Of a DNA stretch of 64,000 bases, positions 34,799-43,555 are shown in pieces. Positions within the stretch are counted from its first letter, which is position 1. Each line of letters begins with the position of its first letter. The stretch comes from Rheinheimera nanhaiensis E407-8. Its GTDB lineage: Bacteria; Pseudomonadota; Gammaproteobacteria; Enterobacterales; Alteromonadaceae. The notes beneath the pieces were generated by a model. It was not told the origin of the DNA. It did not search any database and saw only the letters and a program-made list of their open reading frames with translations. Location: assembly GCF_000296695.1 (NCBI RefSeq), contig NZ_BAFK01000016.1, positions 1 through 64,000 on the forward strand, in the 5' to 3' direction. A program made the translations under genes and the position numbers.

Positions 34799-36931
34799 TT
34801 AGAACGACCAGGTAGCGCCTAAGCTAAAGTTACGCGGCGCACCGAAGTTATACTGCTGGGTTAAACCGTTGTAGTAGGTTTTATCAAACAGGTTATGCAC
34901 ATTCAGCTGCAGCGATAATTGCTTATTCACGTCATAACGCGCCATCAGGTTGGCCAGTACAAAGCTGTCTTGCTTCACCTGATAGGTTTGCTCGCTTAAC
35001 AACAGCGGTATGACATCACTGTACGACTCGCTCTCCCAGCTTAAACCACCACCCACAGTCAGCCCGGCCAGCGCATCGCTAAACGTATAGGTAGAGAACA
35101 GGTTCAGCTTTTTGCGCGGGTGGTTAACATTAATATCTGCGCCGTTGCGATCTTCAGCATGAAATTGCGAGTAGCCCGCGCTAAGGTTCCAGTTGTCATT
35201 AACCCGGCCTATCAGCTCCAGCTCGAAACCTTTGCTTTCTGAACCGCGGGCGGCAAACGACGGGAAGAAATTGTTCGCCGGGTCGTTATAGGCAGCATCG
35301 GCCTGCGCCAGGTTATCCTGCTCGATACGAAACACGGCAAAGGCGGTTTGCACAGCGCCATCCAGGAAGCTGCTTTTTACGCCGATTTCCTGATTGCTAC
35401 CAACAATGGCATCGAGGAAGTTGCCATTGCGATCATAGGCATTTTGCGGCGTAAAAATCTCGGTATGGCTGGCATATAACATATGGTCTTCGGCAATCTG
35501 ATAGGTTAGGCCAACATAGGGCACAAACTTATCGTCACCAAAATCCAGCGCAGCACCGTAGTTTAGGCCGGCACGTTGCCACTCGGTGTAGCGGCCACCG
35601 GCAATCAGTTTAAGTTGTTCCGTGATAGCAAAACGGGTTGCGGCATAGAGGCCAAACTGCTCGGTAGCAAGATTTACCGCCTGCTCTGGCGTTGTGGCCC
35701 AATCCGGCTCTGCCACGCTGCCATCCCACTGGTAAAAGTTACCGGTACCGGGCCACACCAGGGCGGCATAGGTTTGCACCTCTGATTGCTGCCGGCTGTC
35801 TAAGGCGCCAACCACAAACTCATGCTCGCGGCCGAGCAGGCCATAGCTGCCCTGCAGCTGAACATCGACACTGGTTTGCTTGCTAAAGCCGTCACTGTTG
35901 TACGGCCAGGCAAATAAGCCGGTGCCGCTGTCTTTATCCGCTGCACCATAGATATACAATAAGCGGGTGTCGGCCGTATTTTTATTGTGATTCAGGTTAA
36001 CTTTGAGCTGCCAGCCGTTATTAAACTGCTGGGTTAAACTGATAAAGTGGTTTTTGCTGGTCGAATCCCAGCGCGTCCAATCTGCTGCTGTGGTGGTACC
36101 TCTGTCCCAGTCGGTTGGCGTATCGTCGGTAAACAGCGGTGGCAGTGCACCCCAGGTCGACGCCGTAGGGTTATTGTCCTGATAACTGCTGCCCAGGCTT
36201 AAGGTCATGCTGTTGCTCAAATCGGCATCCAGCACGCCGTATAGTACGGTTTTGTCTTCTTGCGCCAAATCACGGAAGCTGTCGCTTAGCTCTTTTTTCG
36301 CCACAAAGCGAACACGCACATTTCCCTCTGCATCAATTGGCGTGGTGACATCGCCGGTGACAAAGCGTTTATGCCAGCTACCAATACCGCCATTGATATA
36401 ACCGCTCAACTCACGGGCATTAGCATGTTTACGCACCAGGTTAACAGAGGCCGACGGTTCACCGACACCGGTTAACAGGCCGGTAGCGCCACGCACCACT
36501 TCAATGCGTTCGTAAATGGCCACGTCGGTAATGGTTTCGCCCGAGTCACCGGCCAGACTCCAGGCCATCGGCACGCCGTCAAGCTGAAACTTATCGATAT
36601 CAAAACCGCGGGCACTGAAGGTATTACGCGTGCTGTCAAAGGCTTTGGATGATAATCCCGGTGTTTGCATTACGGCATCGGCAATAGAGCTGATGTCTAA
36701 ATCTTTGATCCGCTGCGCTGTCATTACGCTGACCGACTGTGGCGTTTCCAGTAGGGTTAGGCCCAGGCCGGTGGCGGTGTCGATAGTTTCATTAACGGTG
36801 TATTGGCCACGCACACTAATGGTTTCGACAGCTGTTTCCGCCGTACTGTTCGTGTCAGCCTTGACAAAGGCCGGCACCAGCGCCAGTTGTACCGCCAATG
36901 CCAACTTAAGTTTATTCATGGTTAACTGCAT
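34799..36931 (-). CDS. TonB-dependent siderophore receptor, FhuE-like
   Basis: This 710-residue receptor has a signal peptide (to about LVPAFVKAD), TonB box VETISVRG, plug motifs TPQSVSVMTAQRI, SARGFDIDKFQLDGVP and IEVVRGATGLLTGVGEPSAS, and a barrel ending NFSLGATWSF. The RGATGLLTGVGEPSA form and the plug resemble FhuE/FpvB/PupB-type receptors for hydroxamate or mixed siderophores. GGAGG (36941-36937) best fits the ATG at 36931; a neighbouring ATG at 36934 is possible. A strong Fur box lies 36 bp upstream. Confidence 0.9.
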   Translation of the reverse strand: MQLTMNKLKLALAVQLALVPAFVKADTNSTAETAVETISVRGQYTVNETIDTATGLGLTLLETPQSVSVMTAQRIKDLDISSIADAVMQTPGLSSKAFDSTRNTFSARGFDIDKFQLDGVPMAWSLAGDSGETITDVAIYERIEVVRGATGLLTGVGEPSASVNLVRKHANARELSGYINGGIGSWHKRFVTGDVTTPIDAEGNVRVRFVAKKELSDSFRDLAQEDKTVLYGVLDADLSNSMTLSLGSSYQDNNPTASTWGALPPLFTDDTPTDWDRGTTTAADWTRWDSTSKNHFISLTQQFNNGWQLKVNLNHNKNTADTRLLYIYGAADKDSGTGLFAWPYNSDGFSKQTSVDVQLQGSYGLLGREHEFVVGALDSRQQSEVQTYAALVWPGTGNFYQWDGSVAEPDWATTPEQAVNLATEQFGLYAATRFAITEQLKLIAGGRYTEWQRAGLNYGAALDFGDDKFVPYVGLTYQIAEDHMLYASHTEIFTPQNAYDRNGNFLDAIVGSNQEIGVKSSFLDGAVQTAFAVFRIEQDNLAQADAAYNDPANNFFPSFAARGSESKGFELELIGRVNDNWNLSAGYSQFHAEDRNGADINVNHPRKKLNLFSTYTFSDALAGLTVGGGLSWESESYSDVIPLLLSEQTYQVKQDSFVLANLMARYDVNKQLSLQLNVHNLFDKTYYNGLTQQYNFGAPRNFSLGATWSF

Positions 36932-36967
36932 CATCACCTCCGGAAAGTTTCGAAGATGATACATTAA

Positions 36968-36982
36968 TGATAACCATTATCA
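36968..36982 (-). promoter_or_regulatory. Fur box of the FhuE-like receptor
   Basis: On the minus strand TGATAATGGTTATCA matches the 7-1-7 Fur consensus at 13 of 14 positions and lies 36 bp upstream of the start codon. Confidence 0.8.
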
Positions 36983-37064
36983 ATATTGTTAAGGTTAGCT
37001 TGCGATAAACCGCCGTTGCTGGCCGTCAGACGCTTTATCGGTTACGGCCCCTTATTGTCGGGGC

Positions 37065-38372
37065 TCAGGCAAAACTCAGCACCAGGCTAATAATCACCCC
37101 GGTAACGATTAGCTGCAGCAGGCAGTAGCCCATAATATCTTTCGCTTTGAGCCCGGCTATTGCCAGTACCGGCAAGGCCCAGAAGGGCTGGATCAGGTTA
37201 GTCCAGGCATCTCCCCAGGCTACCGCCATCGCAATGCGGCTAACATCGGCGCCCAGTTCCAGTGCCGCTGGCAGCATTACCGGTGCCTGCACTGCCCACT
37301 GGCCGCCGCCAGAGGGCACAAAAATATTCACAATACCGGCGCTGATAAAGCTCCACAGCGCCAGCGTTTCTGCGCTGGCGAAACTGACAAACCACTGCGA
37401 CATGCTTTGTGCCAAACCCGACTGCACCATAATGGCCATAATGCCGGCATAAAACGGAAACTGGATAACAATGCCGGCGCCGCCCTGTATTGCCTGGTGC
37501 AGGCTATGCAGCAAACGCCTGGGTGTTCCGTGCAGCACTATAGCGAGAAATAAAAACAGGAAATTAACGATGTTCAGGTTTAAGCTGCCGCCTTTGCCAA
37601 AGTACTGCACCAGATAAGCAATGCCGGCAAAACCCACTAACAATGCCAGTAGCAGACTGTTTTCCAGCTTATCGGCCGGCCGGTCAATACTGGCTGCGGG
37701 CAGGCGGTCTTGCTGTAGTTTAGCCGCATCAACATAAACGCTATCAGCAGCGCTGGGTCGCATCAGGTAATTCAGCAGCGGTACGGCAATAAACAGCAGC
37801 GCCACTAACAGCAGGTTAAAGCCAGCAAAGATAGTGTCGCTGGTTGGGATAATGCCAATTTGCGCCTCACTAAAATGGCCCGGCGTAGCAATAGTCAGCG
37901 GAATAGAACCGGCTAAACCACCATGCCAGACAATAAAACCGGAATAGGCGCTGGCCACCAGTAAGCGGTAATCCACTTTAATGCGCCTTGCTAAGGCTTT
38001 GGCAAATAAGGCGCCGACTACTAAACCAAAACCCCAGTTAAGCCAGCTGGCAATTAATGAGATTACCGTAACCAGCACAATCGCCTGACCAGCGCTTTTC
38101 GCCAGTGCTGCCAACCGGTTTAACAAGCCGGTTACCAGCGGCGTGCTGGCCAGCATAAAGCCGGTCACCAGCACCAGCAGCATTTGCATCGAAAAACTCA
38201 GCAGGCCCCAAAAGCCGTCGCCCCAATATTGCAATACCTGTAGCGGACTGTGCTGTTGCAGCAGTACCGCCGCAGCGAACACAACAATACTTAGCAGTAA
38301 TACAAAGATATAAGGGTCAGGCAGGTAGCGTTCTACCAGTTTAACGAAGGGTTTGGCCGCGGCGTTTAGCAT
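37065..38372 (-). CDS. atoE: Short-chain fatty acid transporter, AtoE family
   Basis: This 435-residue, about 12-helix protein of the SCFA transporter family shows VERYLPDPYIFVLLLSIVVF at the N-terminus, SWLNWGFGLVVGALFAK in the middle and FVPSGGGQWAVQAP and WGDAWTNLIQPFWALP in the C-terminal half, which are the conserved family motifs. It would import acetate-to-butyrate type acids. GGAAG precedes the start. It follows the ABC-associated membrane gene by 36 bp on the same strand, but no acetoacetate-degradation genes are nearby. Confidence 0.88.
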   Translation of the reverse strand: MLNAAAKPFVKLVERYLPDPYIFVLLLSIVVFAAAVLLQQHSPLQVLQYWGDGFWGLLSFSMQMLLVLVTGFMLASTPLVTGLLNRLAALAKSAGQAIVLVTVISLIASWLNWGFGLVVGALFAKALARRIKVDYRLLVASAYSGFIVWHGGLAGSIPLTIATPGHFSEAQIGIIPTSDTIFAGFNLLLVALLFIAVPLLNYLMRPSAADSVYVDAAKLQQDRLPAASIDRPADKLENSLLLALLVGFAGIAYLVQYFGKGGSLNLNIVNFLFLFLAIVLHGTPRRLLHSLHQAIQGGAGIVIQFPFYAGIMAIMVQSGLAQSMSQWFVSFASAETLALWSFISAGIVNIFVPSGGGQWAVQAPVMLPAALELGADVSRIAMAVAWGDAWTNLIQPFWALPVLAIAGLKAKDIMGYCLLQLIVTGVIISLVLSFA

Positions 38373-38408
38373 AATGGCTTCCGTTTAAGCTGTTATTATG
38401 CAGCTACT

Positions 38409-39494
38409 TTAGCCAATACCCAGCAGAATATACAGGCCGCTGCTTAATAAGCTGGCAGCGAGCCAGCCGCCAACAAAACGCTGTGGCTGGCGCCAGGCCA
38501 GATACCAGCTAACAACAAAGGCAGGTAGTAACAGCAGTAACAGACTGGCTGGCGGCCCTAACAGCGTCAACAAGGTGCCACTTAGCAAACCTAACAGCAA
38601 CGGTGGTAAAAACTGCCACTGTTTCAGCACGGGTGGGTACAACTGAAAAAACAGCTGATACAACTGCACAGTGTTATTACTGTTAAGTTGCATACTGGCG
38701 CTGACCAGCAGTAACAGCAAACCGGCGCTATAGCTGATTAGCGCCGCCAGATCTGGCCGTTGCTTAAGGCTAATGTAAGCAATAAGCAGGCACAGCAGTA
38801 TCAGCATGAGGCGGCTTAACCACTGCGCCATTTGCTGACGCCACAGCTGGCACCAAAACAACAGCGGGCTGTGGCTGCTGATTTTCGGCAGCGACAAGCG
38901 TATTGGCAGCAGGCTACACAGCCAAATTAAGGCCAGAACACCCAGGCCGGTGCTGAAAGGCAGCGGTAATAACAACAAAGCCGGTAAACACAGTAACAAC
39001 AAAGTGACTGTGGGCCGTGGCCGGTACAGCGCACTTAGCGCAAACAGCAGCTGCAATAAGGCAAAGCACAGCTGAGGCAGCACAGTGTGCCACTGGCTGA
39101 GATCGGCACCGGCGATGATCAAAAGATGCAACACCAGAATAGGGCTGCATACGAACATCAGCAGAATATCGACGCTGCGCTGCCACAGCGGTGTAATGGC
39201 GAAACTACGTAAAAACAGCCGGTAACGGCTGGCCAGAATGGCCTGCTGATACAACCACAGCAGTAAAGTTTGGCCGCTGAGTAAACACCAGCACAGCAAT
39301 AGCCGCTCTGTTGCAGCAAGCCCAGGCTGATACAGTAAGCCCAATGCCAGTAGCAACATAAAGCCCAGCGCCGCCAAAGCCGGTCCCAGCAATACCAGTA
39401 TCCATAGTACTAATTGCTGCAGTTGCTGTATTAATTGTTGGCTGGCGGCATAAAAACAGCGCCAACGTAGCTTTAGGTAAGCGCTAAACCTCAT
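38409..39494 (-). CDS. Polytopic membrane partner of the adjacent ABC ATPase, uncharacterised
   Basis: This 361-residue, extremely leucine-rich protein has roughly ten transmembrane helices. The start at 39494 (MRFSAYLKLRWRCF) is chosen because it begins with a basic amphipathic segment and overlaps the ATPase gene end by 11 bp, as coupled ABC genes often do. It has no recognisable permease signature. By position it is the membrane component of an ABC exporter-like complex. The cargo is unknown. Confidence 0.65.
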   Translation of the reverse strand: MRFSAYLKLRWRCFYAASQQLIQQLQQLVLWILVLLGPALAALGFMLLLALGLLYQPGLAATERLLLCWCLLSGQTLLLWLYQQAILASRYRLFLRSFAITPLWQRSVDILLMFVCSPILVLHLLIIAGADLSQWHTVLPQLCFALLQLLFALSALYRPRPTVTLLLLCLPALLLLPLPFSTGLGVLALIWLCSLLPIRLSLPKISSHSPLLFWCQLWRQQMAQWLSRLMLILLCLLIAYISLKQRPDLAALISYSAGLLLLLVSASMQLNSNNTVQLYQLFFQLYPPVLKQWQFLPPLLLGLLSGTLLTLLGPPASLLLLLLPAFVVSWYLAWRQPQRFVGGWLAASLLSSGLYILLGIG

Positions 39495-40071
39495 GCAGCG
39501 CAACCAGTGTAAAACCCCTAGCCGCGTAGAGGCCGGCTTCATTGCTGGCAGCAATAATGTCGCCATCAAAACCGGCTATCAGCTGCCACAGCGTCTGCTG
39601 CGCTGCGGTATCGAGCGCGATATTGGCTTCATCCAGCAGTAACAGCGCCGGCTGGCGCATAAAAGCCAGAATTAGCTGCAGCTTTTTCAGGTTGCCGGTG
39701 GATAAACTGGCGCACCGGGTATCCAACTGAGGGGCAAAAGCAAAGCCATCAATTAATTTTTGCGGCCAGCTTAATTGCCACAACTTTTGCGTTAACAAAA
39801 TAATATCGCTGGCGCTGGCAAACTCCGGCAGCAGGATGGCGTCGCTGGCGATGGCAATATCAGCGTGGGCCTGGCTTATCAGGCTGTCGCGCCAGTGAAT
39901 AGTGCCACTTTGGTAAGGTAAAATGCCGGCAATGGCACACAGCAGGCTGGATTTGCCACTGCCATTGGCGCCGGTAATACAGCTGCGAGATTGGCTAAAC
40001 TGTTGCTGATACTGCTGCAACACCACTTTGTCGCCGCGGTATAAACTAAGGTTACTGATTTTTACTGCCAT
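39484..40071 (-). CDS. Small ABC ATPase with degenerate Q- and H-loops
   Basis: This 195-residue protein has Walker A GANGSGKSS, a weak signature LSTGNLKK in place of LSGGQ, and Walker B with catalytic Glu (ALLLLDEANIALD). The region where the Q-loop Gln is expected reads IAIASDAILLPEF without Gln, and the H-loop position reads AASNEAGL without His. The domain is also short. The ATG at 40071 is preferred to a TTG at 40080. It is coupled to the polytopic protein downstream. It could be a slow or regulatory ATPase rather than a classical transporter motor. Confidence 0.75.
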   Translation of the reverse strand: MAVKISNLSLYRGDKVVLQQYQQQFSQSRSCITGANGSGKSSLLCAIAGILPYQSGTIHWRDSLISQAHADIAIASDAILLPEFASASDIILLTQKLWQLSWPQKLIDGFAFAPQLDTRCASLSTGNLKKLQLILAFMRQPALLLLDEANIALDTAAQQTLWQLIAGFDGDIIAASNEAGLYAARGFTLVALHEV

Positions 40072-40164
40072 AGCGCTCAACCGTCCCTGAAACTGCGCTA
40101 CCCGGTGTTAGCGTCTGGCGCTCACCTTAAAGCAGTGTCTGCGTAAAAACAATAGGATATCAAC

Positions 40165-40983
40165 ATGCTGCTGACATCAAACTTACAACATCAATTAAGC
40201 CCGGCCAGCCTGTTGCACTATCAGGCGCTGGTTACTCAGGTATTGCAGCGGCTACAAGCGTTGCCCAAGCCTGCTGTTATCGGCATTAGCGGCGCTCAGG
40301 GCAGTGGTAAAAGCACCTTGGCGGCCAAGCTGGTGGCGCAGCTGCAACAGCTGGGTATCAAGGCGGCCACGGTGTCGCTGGATGATTATTATCTGAGTAA
40401 AGCCCGGCGCCAGCAGCTGGCATTGGCTATTCACCCGTTACTGGCGCAACGTGGTGTGCCGGGTACACACGATATTGCCCGCGCCATTGCTAACGCTAAA
40501 GCGGTATTAGCCGGATACGAGGTCAGCTTGCCGCAGTTTGATAAGGCACAGGATGAACCTGCCGCCGCTTTACCGGCGCAGCAACTGGATGTGTTAATTA
40601 TCGAAGGCTGGTGCCTGGGTGTTAAGCCACAAACCAGTGCCGAGCTGGCTGAGCCGGTGAACGCGCTGGAAGCCAGCGAAGATAGTGATGGCCGCTGGCG
40701 CCACTATGTAAATACACAACTGGCCGGGCCTTACGCAGCATACTGGCAGCTACTGAAACCGCTGATCTGGCTTAACGCACCCGACTGGCAAAGCGTGTGC
40801 CGCTGGCGCGCCAAACAAGAGCAGCAGCTTTGGCGTGAGCGTGGCCAAGGCATGACAGCAACCGAGCTTGCGCGCTTTATGCTACCGTTTCAGCGTTTAA
40901 CGTTGGCCAGCTGGCAACAGCTGCCCGCTATTGCTGATATGGTGGTTAGCCTGAACCAAAACCAGCAGCCAAGGCTGGCTTAA
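40165..40983 (+). CDS. P-loop kinase, D-glycerate 3-kinase-like
   Basis: This 272-residue protein has Walker A GISGAQGSGKSTLA, SLDDYYLSKA (catalytic base region), RGVPGTHDIARA, LPQFDKAQDE and VLIIEGWCLGVKP. This motif series matches plant GLYK-type glycerate 3-kinases and the Tda10/YggC-like family, related to phosphoribulokinase and uridine kinase. The likely reaction is ATP-dependent phosphorylation of glycerate, feeding glycolysis; the substrate is inferred from the family. AGGAT precedes the start. It is followed by an ion-transporter-like permease. Confidence 0.78.
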   Translation: MLLTSNLQHQLSPASLLHYQALVTQVLQRLQALPKPAVIGISGAQGSGKSTLAAKLVAQLQQLGIKAATVSLDDYYLSKARRQQLALAIHPLLAQRGVPGTHDIARAIANAKAVLAGYEVSLPQFDKAQDEPAAALPAQQLDVLIIEGWCLGVKPQTSAELAEPVNALEASEDSDGRWRHYVNTQLAGPYAAYWQLLKPLIWLNAPDWQSVCRWRAKQEQQLWRERGQGMTATELARFMLPFQRLTLASWQQLPAIADMVVSLNQNQQPRLA

Positions 40984-41029
40984 AGTCGCTATAATGGCCA
41001 CCGATATTATCGCTGCTGACTAAAGCCTG

Positions 41030-42124
41030 ATGCGTACTTTGCTATCCCGCTTGCGGGAAGATTACCTGTTAATTGTGTTGCTGCTTCTGCTGCCCGTGCT
41101 GTTATGGCTGCAGCCAACAGCGCCGGCGGGTATTGTTGCTTTAGTGGACTGGCATACCGTTACGGCACTGGCCGGCTTAATGCTGCTTAGCCGGGCGCTG
41201 GAAGACAGCGGTTACTTAGCCCGCTTTGCTGCCTGGCTATTGCCGCGTTGCCATTCTGAGCGCCTGTTAGCGCTGCTGATGTTAGTGTTTGCTGCCCTGC
41301 TGTCGGCCATTGTTACTAATGATGTGGCACTGTTTATATTGGTGCCAATCAGCCTGAGTATTGGCCGCCTCACAGGCCTTCCGGTGGGCCGGCTGATTAT
41401 TTTTCTGGCGCTGGCAGTCAATGCCGGCTCCAGCTTAACGCCGATTGGTAACCCGCAAAATTTGCTGCTGTGGCAGGCCTCCGGTTATAGCTTCTGGCAA
41501 TTTACCTTAATGATGGCGCCACTGGCGCTGAGTTTGTTGCTGGTAATTCTGCTATTAAGTGGCCTGGCATTTAGTAGTAAGCAGCTGAGTATCAGAGTGC
41601 CGCATAATAACAGTAGCGATAACCGGCGTTTATTTGCCTGGTCGCTGGCCGGTTATCCGCTGTTTATCCTGGCGATGGAGTATCAGCTGGCGCCTTTTGC
41701 CGCGCTGGTCATACTGCTGGCATATGGGGTGTGTCAGCGCACGGTAATCAGCGGTATCGACTGGTTGCTGCTGCTGGTATTTATGCTGATGTTTATTGAC
41801 CTTGGCTTACTGGCACAGATGCCGCTGATGCAGCAGCTAGCGGTGCAGCTGATGGCGCTGCCCAATGGTAGCTATAGCGGCTCGGCGCTGTTGTCGCAGC
41901 TTATTTCCAATGTACCGGCAGCGATTTTTCTGCAGCACTTTACCGCTGACTGGCGCGCGCTGAGCTGGGGCGTGAGTGTGGGCGGCTTTGGCCTGGCCAT
42001 TGGCTCGCTGGCCAATTTAATTGCGCTTCGGCTAAGTAAACAGCCGGGCCTGTGGCGCGAGTTTCATTATTGGTCGCTGCCGGTATTTGCCGGCAGTTTA
42101 TTGCTTGGCTGGCTGGTTTTGTAA
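41030..42124 (+). CDS. ArsB/CitM/NhaD superfamily permease
   Basis: This 364-residue, 10-11-helix protein shows the ion-transporter superfamily motifs SAIVTNDVALFILVP and NAGSSLTPIGNPQN, with a second half-repeat motif LLSQLISNVPAAIFL. It could move an organic or inorganic anion; no closer substrate call is justified. It is shorter than typical members (about 420-450), lacking some helices. It follows the P-loop kinase by 46 bp, probably the same transcript. The ribosome binding site is weak. Confidence 0.78.
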   Translation: MRTLLSRLREDYLLIVLLLLLPVLLWLQPTAPAGIVALVDWHTVTALAGLMLLSRALEDSGYLARFAAWLLPRCHSERLLALLMLVFAALLSAIVTNDVALFILVPISLSIGRLTGLPVGRLIIFLALAVNAGSSLTPIGNPQNLLLWQASGYSFWQFTLMMAPLALSLLLVILLLSGLAFSSKQLSIRVPHNNSSDNRRLFAWSLAGYPLFILAMEYQLAPFAALVILLAYGVCQRTVISGIDWLLLLVFMLMFIDLGLLAQMPLMQQLAVQLMALPNGSYSGSALLSQLISNVPAAIFLQHFTADWRALSWGVSVGGFGLAIGSLANLIALRLSKQPGLWREFHYWSLPVFAGSLLLGWLVL

Positions 42125-42144
42125 ACTGCATGCTGTACAAAAGC

Positions 42145-42236
42145 GGTTGCAATTCCCGCTATGCTCGCCACAGCAACTCGAGTTTACTGGCGTAAACTCT
42201 CAGACACTCTGTGACTGTGCTATCGGGATTCCAACC
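42145..42236. repeat. About 92-bp structured element in a convergent gap
   Basis: An outer stem pairs GGTTGCAATTCCCG (42145-42158) with CGGGATTCCAACC (42224-42236), with one mismatch and one bulge. A CACAG/CTGTG pair lies inside, and a central perfect hairpin GAGTTTAC-TGGC-GTAAACTC is at 42180-42199. There is no T-tract. It separates two convergent genes and may be a structured repeat, RNA or cruciform. Confidence 0.45.
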
Positions 42237-42272
42237 TCACTTATGTTTAATCCAATACATCCAGGCAAAGCA

Positions 42273-42866
42273 TTACTCACTTTGCGCAAAATCTTCTGCC
42301 AGCGCTTCTAATTGCACTAACTCAGCACCTTTTAACCGTATTTTTTGCTGCAACCGGTAAATACCAAATACACAGGCTGGCGCTACAATCAGGCTGTAAA
42401 ACAGCAGTATGTTTAGTGGCGTATTTTCCAGCTGTAGCACATGCACTAGCCACAAGATCAACGTAAACAGCACCAGTGCGGCGCAGCTTAGCTGGGTATA
42501 ACGGTAATAGCGCAAGCTTAGCTGGCAGGTTTTAACGCGAAAGCCTAGCAAGCCGCTGCTGCTCCAGTTGTCATAGGCCAATATCGGCCGGTGTACCTGC
42601 CAGCTGATATATGCCGTGCTTAATGCCCCCAGCGCCAAAAACAGCGCTGCTATGCCGCCCAGTAAGCCGGGCAGGTTAACCACTAGCCATACTGCTGCAG
42701 CGGCCATAATCAGTGCGCCCAGCCATTCACCGTACATCAACAGTTTTTGCTCGCGCTGGCGCTGGCTGGCCTGGGCTAAATCCGCCGCACTGGGCGGGGT
42801 TTCTTCGGCCACCGTTTGCTGCTGCCAGCTTTTGGCCAGCTTAGCAAAATCAAAATTATCGGCCAT
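42273..42866 (-). CDS. Membrane protein coupled to an ECF sigma factor, candidate anti-sigma
   Basis: This 197-residue protein has a hydrophilic N-terminus of about 42 residues (FAKLAKSWQQQ), four membrane helices (about 46-66, 70-90, 122-142, 150-170) and a charged C-terminal helix. Its start overlaps the sigma gene by 11 bp. Anti-sigma factors usually occupy this position, with the soluble N-terminus binding the sigma factor, but no zinc-binding anti-sigma motif is present. The role is inferred from coupling. Confidence 0.65.
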   Translation of the reverse strand: MADNFDFAKLAKSWQQQTVAEETPPSAADLAQASQRQREQKLLMYGEWLGALIMAAAAVWLVVNLPGLLGGIAALFLALGALSTAYISWQVHRPILAYDNWSSSGLLGFRVKTCQLSLRYYRYTQLSCAALVLFTLILWLVHVLQLENTPLNILLFYSLIVAPACVFGIYRLQQKIRLKGAELVQLEALAEDFAQSE

Positions 42867-43437
42867 TCTGCATTAACTCCATTAATTCGGTTTTGGCGCG
42901 GTTCAGCCGCACCCGCACTGCGCCGTGGCTGATCTGCAATATGGTTGCAATTTCTGGTGCATCTAAATCTTCCATCGCCAGTAATATCACCTGGCGGTTG
43001 GCGGCCGATAAGCGCCGCACCGCCTGCATTAGTTGCTGGCTTTGCTGCGCCTCGCCCAACTGCTCGGACGGGCAGTTATCCAGTAGCTGCTGCTGGATAT
43101 CGTCATCCAGTGGTTGCCATTTATGCCGCTGTGCGCGGGCAATATGATCAACTGTCACGTTATGCACTATGCGAAATAAATACGCCCGTGGTAGCTCTGC
43201 TGCCTGTAAGCGTTCAGCTGCCTGATGCAGGGCGAGGAAAATATCCTGCTTTAAATCCTGCCGTGCTGCCGGGTCGGCTTCATTGGCCAATAGGCTGCGG
43301 CTTATCGCGCCCTGATGCTGCTGCCATAGCTGTAACACAAACTCGGTAGCGCTTTGGCTGTTATTGCTTCCTGTGATCAAACCCTGCTGCCTTGCTGTTA
43401 AGTGCGGTGTCTGGCTATGCCGCTGTTTATTGCGCAT
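42856..43437 (-). CDS. ECF-type RNA polymerase sigma factor
   Basis: This 193-residue protein has sigma region 2 (DLKQDIFLALHQAA, LPRAYLFRIVHNVTVDHIAR) and region 4 (LSAANRQVILLAMEDLDAPE, ISHGAVRVRLNRAKTELMEL). The first ATG is at 43437; a TTG at 43476 would extend it, but region 2 begins only around residue 30 either way. It is co-transcribed with a four-helix membrane protein and lies divergent from the amidohydrolase, which may be in its regulon. Confidence 0.85.
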   Translation of the reverse strand: MRNKQRHSQTPHLTARQQGLITGSNNSQSATEFVLQLWQQHQGAISRSLLANEADPAARQDLKQDIFLALHQAAERLQAAELPRAYLFRIVHNVTVDHIARAQRHKWQPLDDDIQQQLLDNCPSEQLGEAQQSQQLMQAVRRLSAANRQVILLAMEDLDAPEIATILQISHGAVRVRLNRAKTELMELMQNGR

Positions 43438-43555
43438 ACCCGTTAAGTCTGTTGCTGGCTGCCAAGTGTTACACAAAAAAATAAAAAAATATTCTGTAAC
43501 AGCTAAAGAAATTTCAACGACTTAACTTGCAACAACAGAACAAAACCGGAGCCAT

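Noticed and set aside
42145-42236. Possible integron attC site
   Set aside because: The ends read GTT...AAC on the strand rather than the attC order RYYYAAC...GTTRRRY, and no integrase or cassette genes occur nearby.
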